In this document: positions 9,534 to 20,850 of the stretch, one piece after another
Layout of the letters: every line of letters starts with the position of its first letter
How positions within the stretch are numbered: position 1 is the first letter of the stretch
Source of the DNA: Serripes groenlandicus
Taxonomy: Eukaryota; Mollusca; Bivalvia; Cardiida; Cardiidae
Direction: 5' to 3'
Length of the DNA: 64,000 bases
NCBI GenBank assembly: GCA_031761405.1
Contig: JASEVX010000001.1
Location: forward strand, 112,656,025-112,720,024
Made by a program: the position numbers and the translations under genes
The notes under the pieces: generated by a model
What the model saw: the letters and a program-made list of their open reading frames with translations, nothing else
Database searches by the model: none
What the model was told of the DNA's origin: nothing

Positions 9534-10545
9534 TCATCTTTTCTGATGTTGTGACTGATGATATTTTAAAGATATATTTACATTTCTTAACAAGAGGGCA
9601 ATAAACTGATAAAATCTGTTGTAAATTTTAACACTTCCCCGTTATCTTATAGAAAATAAAGTTTTATGAAGTTTCATGATTTGTCATTTAATGCTTTATT
9701 AAAATGGTTCCAAATTGTATGTTTCTAATTTAACCCCATACAACAATATTGCAGACAAGAATGATAATAATTGAATAGGGTTGAAACCATCGTGGCAAAA
9801 GAAGAATTTGCTCATAATTCTTATAATTTGTTGAATTAACTTTTTCTGGTTAGGTTACTGTAACATATGTACTGATGAATAAACAACATTTGAGTTTAAT
9901 GTGTTAATGCTATGCAGTGTTTTATATGGAAAGAGACATGCAATGCAATTGCATCTATTTTAGTTAATTAAATTTTACATTGCATGGTATGATTTTATAG
10001 TCAATTCGATCTACTTTGAAAATGTAAGATGTAAATATGTACTTCTTGGAATACATTATATATCATTTTTTATTGTGTCTAAAGTCTAAATAAAAGTCGT
10101 TAAAGTAGCAATTGCTCTCTCCATCCCCACAATGTTTTCAAATGTGCAGCAGAGATTTGAAACAATTGTTTGTATAAGGAATTTTAGGATAAAATTAGAT
10201 TTTGATACCAAATAGTGCAAGGATTTTGAATCACACTTGATATTTAGCAGCACTGAGCAGCAAGCATCACATTTGAAAATTGTGCAAAAGGAGAAAAATA
10301 GGTAATTTCGCCTTTTCTCATGATGTTTTCTACTTTGTCTCAAAATTTATGTGTTGAGATTTTTGTCTCAAAATTAAGGTTTTATGTATCCAAATTTTTA
10401 AGTTTATCGCATTTGATTTCAATTTTGGTAGATTCAAGGAATGACATATTATCAGGTAAATTTCCTAAATTAAAACTTCCGGCCTCGCCTACTTGTGAAT
10501 TGATCTCCTAGGATTTACCAGAATAGAATAAAATTTCTTTGGCCT
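9534..10545. other. AT-rich stretch with three P-MITE scraps
   Basis: Fragments at about 9730-9825 (left end with TTAACCCCATACAACAA), 10098-10155 (GCAATTGCTC, CACAATGTTTTCAAA) and 10265-10340 (GTGCAAAAGGAG, TTCTCATGATG). Otherwise no gene or repeat seen. Confidence 0.5.
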
Positions 10546-10791
10546 TGAACCCTTTCCTACCTACAGACACATCTTGATGGATATGCCGTTGAGGACTATT
10601 GAAAACATTGTGACAAAAGAAGAAATTACTCATAATGAGCAAATTCTCCTTTTGCCACAATGTTTACATCTCATTTAAATTTGGCGGCAGATGATCATAC
10701 TTTGATATTAAGACATTTCCTATACATTTGCCAAGGTTGTTTCAAAGTTGCCTTAGCAACTGTAGGATGTGTGTATGTGGGAAAGGGTTAA
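10546..10791 (+). mobile_element. P-MITE, full length
   Basis: TGAA precedes CCCTTTCC and TTAA follows GGGAAAGGG. The interior is diverged but the centre AAATTACTCATAATGAGCAAA is recognisable. Confidence 0.75.
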
Positions 10792-10850
10792 AACTTTCAG
10801 TCAAGAAGGAGAGGGATATGTGAGCAATGAGACAGACAAAAATCCTATAT

Positions 10851-11057
10851 TTAACCCTTACCCTCATTATGATAATTATGCAGCAGATGACTTTGAACAT
10901 ATTTTGTCAAAACATAGAAAATCTCTATAATTGAATGGATAACCTGAGTGAGTATGCCTAAAAGTGGAAAACATTGTGGCAAAAGGAAAAATTGCTCGTT
11001 TTGAAATTCGTCTACTACAGAGGCGACTGAAAGCGTTTATATGAGGGAAAAGGTTAA
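10851..11057 (-). mobile_element. P-MITE with deletion beside the centre
   Basis: TTAACCCTTACCC on the left and GGGAAAAGGTTAA on the right. The right half of the central palindrome and the following ~25 bp are missing (TTGCTCGTTTTGAAATTCGTC). Confidence 0.8.
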
Positions 11058-11166
11058 GTGTCACAGGTAGGTCTGCTTGTTTATACAATTGTTTTGTTTG
11101 GTCAGTGAACTACAATTTTACTCCATGTTGCCAGCTCTGGGTTTGGCACAGCTCTAGATAAGTTTT

Positions 11167-12756
11167 TATGCCTCCCCGGAATCTCCGATTCGGGGGGCAT
11201 ATAGTTTTTGGCCTGTCTGTCTGTTGGTCTGCACGTCTGTCTGTCTGCACAAAAAAAACTTTAACCTTGACCACTACTTTTGAACCATAAGAGGTACGGC
11301 TACCATATTTCACATGTGTATTCCTTGTGACATGACCTTTCTGTCAGTACCAACATTTTTGACCTTGCGACCTTGACCTTTGACCTAGATGTAGTTTTTG
11401 GCCTGTCTGCACGAAAAAAACTTTAACCTTGACCACTACTTTTGAACCATAACAGGTACGGCTACCATATTTCACATGTGTATTCCTTGTGACATTACCT
11501 TTCTGTCAGTACCAAAATGTTTGACCTTGCGACCTTGACCTTTGACCTAGATGTTGCCATTCTCGAAAAAAACTTGAACCTTGGCCATTACTTTTGAACC
11601 ATAACAGGTACGGCTACCATATTTCACATGTGTATTCCTTGTGACATGACCTTTCTGTCAGTACCAATATTTTTGACCTTGCGACCTTGACCTTTGACCT
11701 AGATGTAGTTTTTGGCCTGTCTGCACGAAAAAAACTTTAACCTTGACCACTACTTTTGAACCATAACAGGTACGGCTACCATATTTCACATGTGTATTCC
11801 TTGTGACATTACCTTTCTGTCAGTACCAAAATGTTTGACCTTGCGACCTTGACCTTTGACCTAGATGTTGCCATTCTCGAAAAAAACTTTAACCTTGGCC
11901 ATTACTTTTGAACCATAACAGGTACGGCTACCATATTTCACATGTGTATTCCTTGTGACATGACCTTTCTGTCAGTACCAACATTTTTGACCTTGCGACC
12001 TTGACCACCTTTGACCTAGATGTTGCCATTCTCGAAAAAAACTTTAACCTTGGCCATTACTTTTGAACCATAACAGGTACGGCTACCATATTTCACATGT
12101 GTATTCCTTGTGACATGACCTTTCTGTCAGTACCAACATTTTTGACCTTGCGACCTTGACCTTTGACCTAGATGTTGCCATTCTCGAAAAAACCTTTAAC
12201 CTTGGCCATTACTTTTGAACCATAACAGATACGGCTACCATTTTTCACATGTGTATTCCTTGTGACATGACCTTTCTGTCAGTACCAACATTTTTGACCT
12301 TGCGACCTTGACCTTTGACCTAGATGTTGCCATTCTCAATTTTTTTTTTTAACCTTCCCCACTACTTTTGAACCATAACAGGTAAGGCTACCATATTTCA
12401 CATGTGTATACCTTGTGACATGACCTTTCTGTCAGTACCAACATTTTTCACCTTGCGACCTTGACCTTTGACCTAGATGTTGCCATTCTCGAAAAAAACT
12501 TTAACCTTGACCACTTCTTTTGAACCATAACAGGTACGGCTACCATATTTCACATGTGTATTCCTTGTGACATGACCTTTCTGTCAGTACCAACATTTTT
12601 CACCTTGCGACCTTGACCTTTGACCTAGATGTTGCCATTCTCGAAAAAAACTTTAACCTTGACCACTACTTTTGAACCATAACAGGTACGGCTACCATAT
12701 TTCACATGTGTATTCCTTGTGACATGACCTTTCTGTCAGTACCAACATTTTTGACC
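11167..12756 (+). mobile_element. Helitron-like element H1, 5' end plus tandem core
   Basis: The 5' end TATGCCTCCCCGG folds with CGGGGGGCATA a few bases later. It is followed by a TGTCTGTCTG-rich leader and about nine to ten tandem units of roughly 155 bp. Each unit carries GACCTTGCGACC, TTGACCTTTGACCT and TTTCACATGTGTATTCC. Two alternating leader variants occur early in the array. No coding frame survives. It stops abruptly at 12756 against a PB MITE half. The missing 3' end of the same family is at 47459-47727. Confidence 0.8.
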
Positions 12757-12862
12757 TGTCTCATTGAGACGATTCTTTTCAGTACACACATCGTAGGGTT
12801 TGGTGGGATAATAAGAGAGATATTGTGGGAAAAGTTTATTCTTTCTTATCTGGACCTCTGGG
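12757..12862 (+). mobile_element. PB palindromic MITE, right half only
   Basis: It begins at the centre of the palindrome (GTCTCATTGAGACGATTCTTT) and runs through AGGGTTTGGTGG and GAGATATTGTGGGAAAA to CTTATCTGGACCTCTG. The left half is absent, where H1 meets it. Confidence 0.7.
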
Positions 12863-13457
12863 TTTGCCTCTTAAATGTCAATGAATTGAATTTTGGATCA
12901 AGTCTAAGTGAAGTAGAAAGAAATAGCCTACAATGAAGGAGTAATTATTCTTCTCATAAATTTCATCAAGTCAGAAGTAATAATATAATAATCCGTAAAT
13001 AAGATGTGAAAATTATGAATTTCTAGAGCGAAAACTGTTGAAGTGTCTTTTTCTTCAGAAAGGATTAAAATGCTGAAAGCTCTTAAATAGTGCATGCAAT
13101 GTATTCAGCAATGAAGTTCATGATTGATATTAATGTTTAATTCATTGACACATGTATCATCTATCTATCATTCATAATATTTTGAAGCATGCAACAATTA
13201 AGACTGTGGCTGATGACTGAAATGACTGACAGATGTTTTATCAAAATTCTTTGCCCTCAATGTTCTTAAATAGTGCCTGCTGAATCGTATCAAAATGTGT
13301 CTGCCTGCAGGACAGGGCTCAACAATAAAATGATTATAACTGTTTTAGTCCACATTATAAATATTATGCACGATCAAGACCGGCTTGGGCAACTTTTTGT
13401 GTGGTGATTGAATAATTATTACAAAGACCTGCATCTTGTCCTCTGCATCCTTCATTT
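12863..13457. other. AT-rich stretch, nothing recognised
   Basis: A weak P-MITE right-end echo lies near 13265-13320 (GTGCCTGCTG, TGTGTCTGCCTGCAGG). No gene seen. Confidence 0.4.
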
Positions 13458-13907
13458 TTAACCCTTTCCTTTATATATACAGACGCTTTCAGACGCCTCT
13501 GCAACAGACAACTTTTTGAAAACATGGCATCGAAAGACGAAATTGCTCAAAGCGAGCAATTTCTCCTTTTGTCACCATGTTTTCAAATCTATTCAATTAT
13601 TTTACTTTCACTTAACGGGAGTTTCCATTTTTTTTATCGGGTATGTTTTCTGCATCCTTCATCTTAACCCTTTTCTCTTATATATACAGACGTTTTCTGA
13701 CGCCTCTGCAGCAGACAGCTCTTTGAAAACATGGCGACAAAAGAAGAAATTGCTCAAAGCAAGCAATTTCTCATTTTGTCACTTAATAATGTTTTCAAAT
13801 CTATTCAATTACCTTACTTTCACTTAAAGGGAGTTTCCATATTTTTTTTCCGGTTATGTTTTCAAAGTCGTCTGCTGCAGATTTGCTGTATGTGGGAAAG
13901 GGTTTAA
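13458..13907 (+). mobile_element. P-MITE with internal tandem duplication
   Basis: A left end and most of one copy (13458-13650) are followed by TGCATCCTTCAT and a second, complete copy (13664-13907). The 12-bp TGCATCCTTCAT also precedes the first copy, so a ~206-bp block including flanking DNA was duplicated in tandem rather than inserted twice. The terminus is GTGGGAAAGGGTTTAA. Confidence 0.82.
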
Positions 13908-14069
13908 TGTGTAGGAGGCAGACTGAATTGATAATTGGGTGATATTATTTTATAATAAATTTCAAAGGCATTTAATTTGGTTGATATCATGCAGCAGAGA
14001 CAGTTCCCCACCTTACCATGTGTTTCCTGGCTTTCTTGCCCTTTAGTGCTCAACACAAAATTCTTCCCA

Positions 14070-14333
14070 GGCAACCTTTCAAAATGCAGACAATTTTTTG
14101 ACATGTCTGCAAAGGACAACTTTTGAAAGCATAAAATGAGGTGAAAGGAGAAATGGTTTATTAATGGACTTTTTTCCAAAAATGTTTTCAACTTTATAAT
14201 GGCTCGAATCTTAGCAAAATAAGAAAAATCTTTATTTATGAAAGAATGATTTTTAAATAGAAGAGAAAACATTGTGGCAAAGATGGTCTGCTGCAGTTGC
14301 GTCAAACTATGTCTGTCTTTGGGAAAGGGTTAA
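14070..14333. mobile_element. Chimeric P-MITE
   Basis: The left half reads as a '+' copy (ACAACTTTTGAAAGC, then ATGTTTTCAACTTTAT). From about 14215 it reads as a '-' copy (GAAAATC, AACATTGTGGCAAA, GTCTGCTGCAG, GGGAAAGGGTTAA). This suggests recombination or nested insertion between opposite copies. Confidence 0.6.
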
Positions 14334-14499
14334 GGGTCGCGCCTCCCACCATTCACCCATTGCAATTAGATTAGCAGATTCTTTAGGGATAAGATAGGCT
14401 GCTAATAGCTTATCAGTTCCATCTTTCACCACCATTTACCACTTTAAGAAACATGAAGTGTTTGATATGGTTTCTAAGCCATGTTTCAGATTGGTACTA

Positions 14500-14755
14500 A
14501 ATTCAACGTCCGCTCTGGTGCGGGAGGGTGGGATTTTGATCCCTGCCTGCAGGGGTCATACACTAGATTTTGAAAATAGAAGTAATGGCTTTCAGACTTT
14601 GGGGCTCAGGATTGTGGGATTAGCATTAGGACTTAGACTGGCTGGTGTCAGGATAATGGACCAGTAGTACTGGTAAATTACCCAGGAAACACCGTGATAT
14701 AACTGAAAAACTGTTGAAAGCGGTGTTTAAACATCACGCAATCAAGCAAAATCAA
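14500..14755 (+). mobile_element. SINE, decayed
   Basis: A weak head (GGGATTTTGATCCCTGCC) and a good 3' domain (GTGATATAACTGAAAAACTG, GCGGTGTTTAAACATCACG, CAATCAAGCAAAATC) are present. No target duplication identified. Confidence 0.6.
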
Positions 14756-14905
14756 TAATTTATGAAGATTTTCTATATTTATGCATACATATTCTCAAAG
14801 TTGTCTCCTACCAATTTGTAGTATGTGAGAAAGAGATTTGCCATAATTTTGTCTGGATATTTTCAGTCATATGTTGCAGATTTGTTTCATGTGAAAAAGG
14901 GTCAA
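14756..14905 (+). mobile_element. P-MITE right-end fragments, two in series
   Basis: AAGATTTTCTATATTTATGC to GTATGTGAGAAAGAG is one right end. CAGTCATATGTTGCAG to ATGTGAAAAAGGGTCAA is another. Confidence 0.55.
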
Positions 14906-14967
14906 AGATGTAAAAGTGGGATGATGGTTAAGCATGTACTGGTGTAGTTATAAAAGGGTAAAATGGG

Positions 14968-15140
14968 GTGACCTTTTCCACAATACAACGAATCTGCAGC
15001 ACACTAATTTGAAAACATATTGGTAAAGAAAACACATGTATGGACAATCACAATAAAATTTATAAATGGATTGGAAGATAATGTTTATTGAATATAGTTG
15101 ATAACATTTTGGCAAAGGAAGAAATTTAGTACAAGGTGTG
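14968..15140 (-). mobile_element. P-MITE, left part
   Basis: CCTTTTCCACAATACAACG, AATCTGCAGCACAC and ATTGAATATAGTTG, GGCAAAGGAAGAAAT. It ends before the palindrome. Confidence 0.55.
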
Positions 15141-15506
15141 ATCAAATGTGTCAAATTGCATAATGTGCAACTGTCACGGCTACGAAACAGAACTTAAAAC
15201 AAGCTCTTTGGAAAATTGTGTTTAAAATAATTTGAAGTCTAATCTTAAATTTGCTTTTAAACTACTTAAAAGGTTACATTTTAATGAAGAAATTGATTTT
15301 GGGAAAATAAACCTGTTATCGAAAAAAAAAATATACCTGGTGTGAACTTGTTAAAAATTAAAATGATAGATTATATATTAAAGTGAAATGATATTTCTTA
15401 CAATATTTAAAGATCACATTAATTTATCATTAATAAAAATTATATTGAATTTTTATAGATTTTAAAAATTCCTTTTAATGAATCATTCACTTAATTATGT
15501 CTTCAT
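15141..15506. other. AT-rich stretch, nothing recognised
   Basis: Very AT-rich sequence with A-tracts and TTTAAA-type words. No repeat family or gene seen. Confidence 0.45.
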
Positions 15507-15780
15507 TTAACCCTTTCCCACATACAGACACTTTCAGTTTCTGACGCCTCAATATGGCATCAGACAACTTTTGAAAACATTGTGACAAAAGAAGAAATTG
15601 CTCAAAACAAGCAATTTCTTCCTTTGTAACAATGTTTTCATCTCTTTTCTACAATTAAAGTTGCATTTATAGAAGTTAACCATATTTGTTAAGACCTTTG
15701 AACAATTCTGCCTAGAAGTTTTCATAGATGCTTATACTACATGTAGATTTGTCGTACATGTATGTTGGAAACTGGGTTCG
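15507..15780 (+). mobile_element. P-MITE, full length with small insertions
   Basis: TTAACCCTTTCCC, GACGCCTC, then ATATGGCAT in place of the usual CTGCAGCAG. The centre GCTCAAAACAAGC is good. The right end is extended and decayed (TGTTGGAAACTGGGTT). Confidence 0.7.
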
Positions 15781-15815
15781 ATCGGCATCATAAATTACCT
15801 TGTATGATGAGTTAA

Positions 15816-16047
15816 TTAATCCTTTCCCTCATATAGACGCTTTCTGACGCCTCTGCAGCAGACGGCTTTTTGAAAACATTAAGTGACAAAACAAGAAATT
15901 GCACAAAAAGTGCAATTTCTCCTTTTGCCACAATGTTTTCCACTTTTTGTCATAGTTTATCCATTTAATTATGGAGATTTTCTATGTTTTGACAAAATAT
16001 GTTCAAAGTCGTCTGCTGCAGAATTGTCGTATGAGGGAAAGGGTTAA
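15816..16047 (+). mobile_element. P-MITE, near-consensus
   Basis: TTAA at both ends. Left terminus TCCTTTCCC, right GGGAAAGGG. The centre is AAATTGCACAAAAAGTGCAATTT. Confidence 0.9.
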
Positions 16048-16199
16048 TGTCAGAAATCATCTTGCTTACTTTTCGAAGTTGCAATATTCGCTTTACAAAT
16101 AAATCTATGTAAGGAATCAGGTTGATAAAATGGTCATTGATAACTTTGATGCACCAAGCAACAGAGGAATGACCAGCTTATGCAAACTAATATAATACA

Positions 16200-16420
16200 T
16201 TAACCCTTTCCCACATGCAACAAATCTGAAACCATCGTCTTTGAAAAAAATAAAAAATAACATCTCTAAATGAAAGTATTGATATTGCATAGAGATGAAA
16301 ACAGTGTGGCTAAAGGAGAAATTACTCATTATGAACAATTTCTTCTTTTCCACCCTGTTTTCTGATGACACCTGCTGTAGATGCATCAAAATGTTTCTTT
16401 AATTATGTGGGAAAGGTTGA
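16200..16420 (-). mobile_element. P-MITE, full length, diverged
   Basis: TTAACCCTTTCCC on the left; GGGAAAGG then TTGA on the right. The centre is AAATTACTCATTATGAACAATTT, partly unpaired. Confidence 0.8.
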
Positions 16421-16499
16421 ATCTATACCTTTTGTGAATATGAGGGTCAGTCAATTAGTATATTAACGCTGAATTGATTTTCTCAGTGTTTAATAAAGG

Positions 16500-16750
16500 T
16501 ACAATATCTGTCTCCATTCCTTCAATAAATGTGCAATATCTGTCTCCATTCCTTTACTAAATGTGCATTATCTGTCTCCATTCCTTCAAATGTGCATGCA
16601 TTATCTGTCCTCATTTTTTCAATAATTGTGCATTATCTGTCTCCATTCCTTCAATTAATGTGCATTATCTGTCTCCATTCCTTCAATAAAAGTGCATTCA
16701 TTTTCTGTCTCCATTCCTTCAATAAATGTGCATTAATTATCTGTCTCCAT
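16500..16750. repeat. 32-bp satellite array, left part
   Basis: Units of CCATTCCTTCAATAAATGTG followed by CATTATCTGTCT, about eight copies with small length changes. The same array resumes at 18514, so one array was split by the element between. Confidence 0.88.
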
Positions 16751-16888
16751 AATACCCAGGCGAAATGAACACCATGGTTGACCATGGATACCATGGTATT
16801 TTACTGTTGATCATGAGCTACCATGAACATGTGAGCCATGGTTTTACGAGTCAATTATCATGTTTGACCATGGTCAACCACCAACACA

Positions 16889-17274
16889 CAGGGCCTTTTA
16901 CCTTATATAAGTGACGCCGATATTAGGTGTCTTTCCAATTGAAAAACACGTTGTTTTTTTCCCAATTGGAAAAAAATATTTCCCAAAATCTAAAACAAAA
17001 AAAACAACATTTTTTTTTTTAATTAAGTGAAGTGAAGTGGTATAATCATTTGGGTAACACTATAAACAGATATATAGATATATTTGTCTTGTTTAAGGTA
17101 ATATGATTGTTTTATTGCATTATATAAAGCAAAAGTCTCAAGTTATTGTAAAAAGGACTATTTATATAGCCATATGTTATGTGTCTAATTTTTCCCAATT
17201 TGGGCGAAAACGCGCTAAAATTTCCCAAAATGAAAGGCTAAGGCCTCTTCCCAATTTCTGGAAAAAAGGCCCTG
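16889..17274. mobile_element. Nested element with CAGGGCC ends, hAT-like
   Basis: CAGGGCCTTTTACC on the left is mirrored by GGAAAAAAGGCCCTG on the right. CAGGG-type ends are typical of hAT elements, but the expected 8-bp duplication is not evident (CCAACACA against ACACAAAT). It interrupts the CCATGG motif array. Repeated TTTCCCAA words fill its core. Confidence 0.5.
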
Positions 17275-18119
17275 ACACAAATATTAACCATGGTCATAAA
17301 ATATTAACCATGGTCATGATCAAGGTTAACCATGGTCAACCATGGTAATAAATTATAGCCATGTCCTCAAGCTTGATCATAGTCAACCATGGTCTACCAT
17401 ATGGTAGAAATTATTCTGCTGTTACACTGCAAGAACTATGTAACAATTTTTTTTAAATATTAAAGGTTTTATTTGCACTTAAAAAATGTTTGATAAATTG
17501 CCAAGTTTAACAAATATATCACTACAACATTTACTAAGAACACTTATAGAACACTTCTAGATAGAACCAATTTAATAATTGCAACAACAACATCAACAGG
17601 AAGTTTAGATTTTAAATTTTCAAAATGGATGACATTGTGACATGTTAAAATTCAGGCAATGTTTTCACAAAACACTTGGTTATAATGGATTGTCATCAAA
17701 TATTATGTACATAGTGATTTGTAAATAACTTTTCTTCTCATTTTAATGATAAAAGCAGATAGAAAAAACATAAAATGAAGATTTACAAGCACACAATTTA
17801 TTCAGAAATGGCAATGTATTCAACTTGGCTTGGAAACACTTGACAGGTAAAACTTATGTTAATGAATGTTTATTCAGTGATTTAAAGTGAAATTCGTCAT
17901 CTTTGGTGATAACTCTTGTAACATGATTATTTTCTGGAACATTTTTAGGCCTTATAAGGCAGTTCCAGGCCCTGGCATTTTTAGTTAATTTTGTAATTGT
18001 GAAAAATTTATAATGAATGCATCTGGGATGTCTAACCGATAGTTTTAGATTTTTATTTGGTTCTACCATTGTATTCAGCCATGTCATTACAGGCAATGAG
18101 AAAACATGGTATCTCGTGG

Positions 18120-18500
18120 TCAACCATGGGTATCAGTGACCATTGTCAACCATGGTATTCAATGGTTAACCATAGATATTGATGACCATGGTCAACCATG
18201 GTTATAAACTACGGTGCCATTTAACATAACATGGTTTTCAATGGTAGACCATGGTTTTACAGTGATGGTATATCATGGAATACCATGGTATTTCATGGGT
18301 TACCATCGGTATCTGTGACCATTGTCAACCATGGTATTCAATGGTTAACCATGGATATTGATGAGTATGGTCAACCATGGTTATAAACTATGGTGCCATT
18401 TAACATAACATGGTTTTCAATGGTAGACCATTGTTGTACAGTGATGGTATATCATGGAATACCATGGTTTTTCATTGAAAAATACCTGTAACCATGGGGT
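18120..18500. repeat. ~182-bp tandem duplication inside the ACCATGGT element
   Basis: The block containing TCAACCATGGTATTCAATGG starts near 18145 and again near 18327, with few differences. It includes GTGCCATTTAACATAACATG twice. Confidence 0.8.
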
Positions 18501-18513
18501 TTTTGCCTGGGAT

Positions 18514-18790
18514 TCCTTCAATACATGTGCATTATCTGTCTCCATTCCTTCAATAAATGTGCAATGTCTGTCTCCATTCCTTCAATAAATGTGCAATATC
18601 TGTCCATTTCTTCAATAAATGTGCATTGTCTGTCTCCCTTCCTTCAATGTATGTGCAATATCTGTCTCAATTCCTTCAATACATGTGCATTATTTGTCTC
18701 CATTCCTTCAATAAATGTGCATTAATTATCTGTCTCCATTCCTTCAATAAATGTGTATTATCTGACTCCCATTTCTTCAATAAATAAGAA
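18514..18790. repeat. 32-bp satellite array, right part
   Basis: About nine more units of the 16500 array (ATTCCTTCAATAAATGTGC and TATCTGTCTCC). Overlapping open frames here simply read the repeat. Confidence 0.88.
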
Positions 18791-18794
18791 TTCC

Positions 18795-18935
18795 TATTGG
18801 TGAGTGTTCTTGCAATTCACGTTCTAGAACTTATTCAAGAACTATTCTTGCACTTCACGTTCTTGAACTAAGTTTAAAATTCATGAACTGTTCTAGAAAT
18901 TGTTCAAGAACAGTTCTTGAACTTCTCACATGGGT
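18795..18935. repeat. GTTCTTGAAC-type palindrome cluster
   Basis: Same vocabulary as 711-862 (GTTCTAGAAC, GTTCTTGAAC, TTCATGAACTGTTC), here directly after the satellite. Confidence 0.6.
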
Positions 18936-19007
18936 TCTTTTTATGACATACAGAAAGTAATAAGGAATATATACATGAAATATTTCATACCCTCAATGTC
19001 ATTTATA

Positions 19008-19152
19008 CTTATAATGAGCAATTTCTCCTTTTGCCACAATGTTTTTCAACTCCTTTCAATATTTACGCCCTTAAATTGTAGAGCTATTCCATCTTTTACA
19101 GATATTTGAAATTCTCTGCTGCAAAATTGTTGTATGAGGGAAATAGTAAAAT
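19008..19152 (+). mobile_element. P-MITE, right half
   Basis: It starts in the centre (ATAATGAGCAATTTCTCC) and ends GTATGAGGGAAATAGTAAA. The left half is absent. Confidence 0.7.
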
Positions 19153-19230
19153 ATCACACAGGTGATACAACTTGAGATATACAGCAGACACAGTAGATTA
19201 GGATCAGTCTGCATTTAATTGTGTGCTTTA

Positions 19231-19410
19231 GCAGATCTCTAGATAAGGGGCGTTTTTCATGTTCTAAAATCCTTATTTGACTCTCAAACCCTATGTTGTG
19301 GGTACTCAAAAGACGATTCTTTTGAGTACCCACAACTTAGGATTTGGTTGAGTTATGAGAGAGATATTGTGGGAAAAAGACAAGTTTACTCCCCTTATCT
19401 AGTCCTCTGC
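19231..19410. mobile_element. PB palindromic MITE, complete, TTTA flanked
   Basis: Ends GCAGATCTCTAGATAAGGGG and, inverted, GCAGAGGACTAGATAAGGGG. The middle is a long palindrome with GTTGTGGGTACTCAAAAG facing CTTTTGAGTACCCACAAC. TTTA flanks both sides (19227-19230, 19411-19414), so a 4-bp target duplication is likely. No coding capacity. Confidence 0.82.
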
Positions 19411-19535
19411 TTTAGGTCTAGTCACTGTAGGATGAATCATGTCTCTTTCTTAGACATATGAAAAGTTTGCTAAAATACCCTTTTAACCAAAAAAAAGTAA
19501 TTAATATCTTAAAAACCCTATGAAAGTGATTTAAA

Positions 19536-19769
19536 TTTACCCTTTCCCACATGTGACAAATCGGCAGCAGACAACTTTGAAAATAATCAAGGCATAAATG
19601 TGAAAAACCTCTAAAGAAAAAGATTGTATGATTATCGATTAGAGATAAAAAATATTATGCCAAAAGGAGAAAATTGCTTATAATGAACAATTTCTCTTTC
19701 GCTACAATTGTCTCAAAAGTCAGCTGCTGAAGAACCGTCAGAATGCATCTGTATCTGGGAAAAGGTTAA
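19536..19769 (-). mobile_element. P-MITE, full length, diverged
   Basis: TTTA before CCCTTTCCC and TTAA after GGGAAAAGG. The interior is moderately decayed (GGCAGCAGACAAC, TGCTTATAATGAAC). Confidence 0.78.
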
Positions 19770-20639
19770 TAATAACCTCTGTTATGGATCAATTTCCTGA
19801 GTCGGCTATCATATTGTTTAGTTTGAATACATAATTGGAATGTGAAACTCATTCATAATAATGGGTATTAAAAATGTGTGATGTTGTGGTTTTTGTGGTT
19901 ATTTTATTTTTAAAGTTGTCAGTGCAAATATAACCTATTACAGTCTTGTTTACGTCATACTCCTCCATGCTTTAATATCAAAATGATTCATGAATTTGTC
20001 CCATCCCTAATAACATGCAGAGCCATTTTGACAGATGTGTGCAGCTTTGACTTTAGATGACAAGATGTTTTGAATTTTATTCAATGAATTTTCTTTAATT
20101 TTGTAGATTTTCCATATTTTTGCCTAGATATTTTTATAATCTGCATATTGGAAAATGTTAATCCAGTGTGAAATCAGTATAATCATTGATAAATCTATAG
20201 GCCAAAGTTAAAACTCTATTTGTACCCATTACCTTATATATGTAAATTTTCCAGAGGCCCACATGGAAGACTCCAGGGTAAACCCAAATGTGCTGCCTCA
20301 ATAAATAGAGTCTTTATTATTATTTTTATTTCTATTATTATTATTATATCAGATTCAGATTCTTATATATCCAAATTGAACAGTCTGAAGGAAGGAAAAG
20401 CAAATATAAATAAATTTTAAAAAATTGTAAAAAAATGCTCATCAGGAGCAATTCTGTCTTCACCCTTTGTATCAGAGTCACCGATTGAAGCTTTGGCCCG
20501 ACTATAAATTTCTCTCATAACTTTTACATATGCTATGGCCAATTAAAAGAATTGTAAGTAATTAAGACATTTCTTTTGAATACCCACAATGTTTAATTGT
20601 GTCAATTGGAATGCAAACAAAATATTAATTGTGGAGTAA
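19770..20639. other. AT-rich stretch with a decayed P-MITE
   Basis: A faint '+' P-MITE can be traced at about 20020-20162 (GAGCCATTTTGACAGATG, TTCCATATTTTTGCCTAG). A TTATTATT run lies near 20315-20345. No gene seen. Confidence 0.4.
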
Positions 20640-20850
20640 GGTCTTATTTACCTTTCCTTTCCAACGACCAACATACATCAAAACTGCAGCAGGACTTTGA
20701 CAGCTTTTTCCCAAGAATATGAAAAAAAATGATAATGAAGGTATAATTTTGAAACAGAGTTGAAAACATTGTGGCAAAAGTAGAAATTGCTCATTTTGAA
20801 CAAATTCTACTTTTGTCACTGATTTCTAAATTTGTCTGCTGCTTATGTAC
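20640..20850 (-). mobile_element. P-MITE, decayed
   Basis: CCTTTCCTTTCC, AACTGCAGCAGGAC, GTTGAAAACATTGTGGC and the palindrome GAAATTGCTC..GAACAAATTC are visible. The right terminus is lost. Confidence 0.6.

Larger units (their letters stand above)
16751..18513. mobile_element. ACCATGGT-rich transposon inserted in the 32-bp array
   Basis: The left end CCCAGGCGAAATGAACACC runs into ATGGTTGACCATGG. The right end, read inverted, is CCCAGGCAAAAACCCCATGG, giving an imperfect terminal inverted repeat. Near both ends the sequence is packed with ACCATGGT palindromes. The split satellite flanks (CTCCAT and ATTCC) allow a 2-3 bp AT/ATT duplication. There is no transposase, and the superfamily is unknown to me. 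A further element is nested at 16889. Confidence 0.75.

Noticed and set aside
13904..14305. 133-codon minus-strand frame
   Set aside because: It covers a chimeric P-MITE; similar frames recur wherever the MITE interior lacks stops.
16889..17274. Confident hAT assignment
   Set aside because: The CAGGGCC ends fit, but no 8-bp target duplication is visible, so it is listed only as hAT-like.
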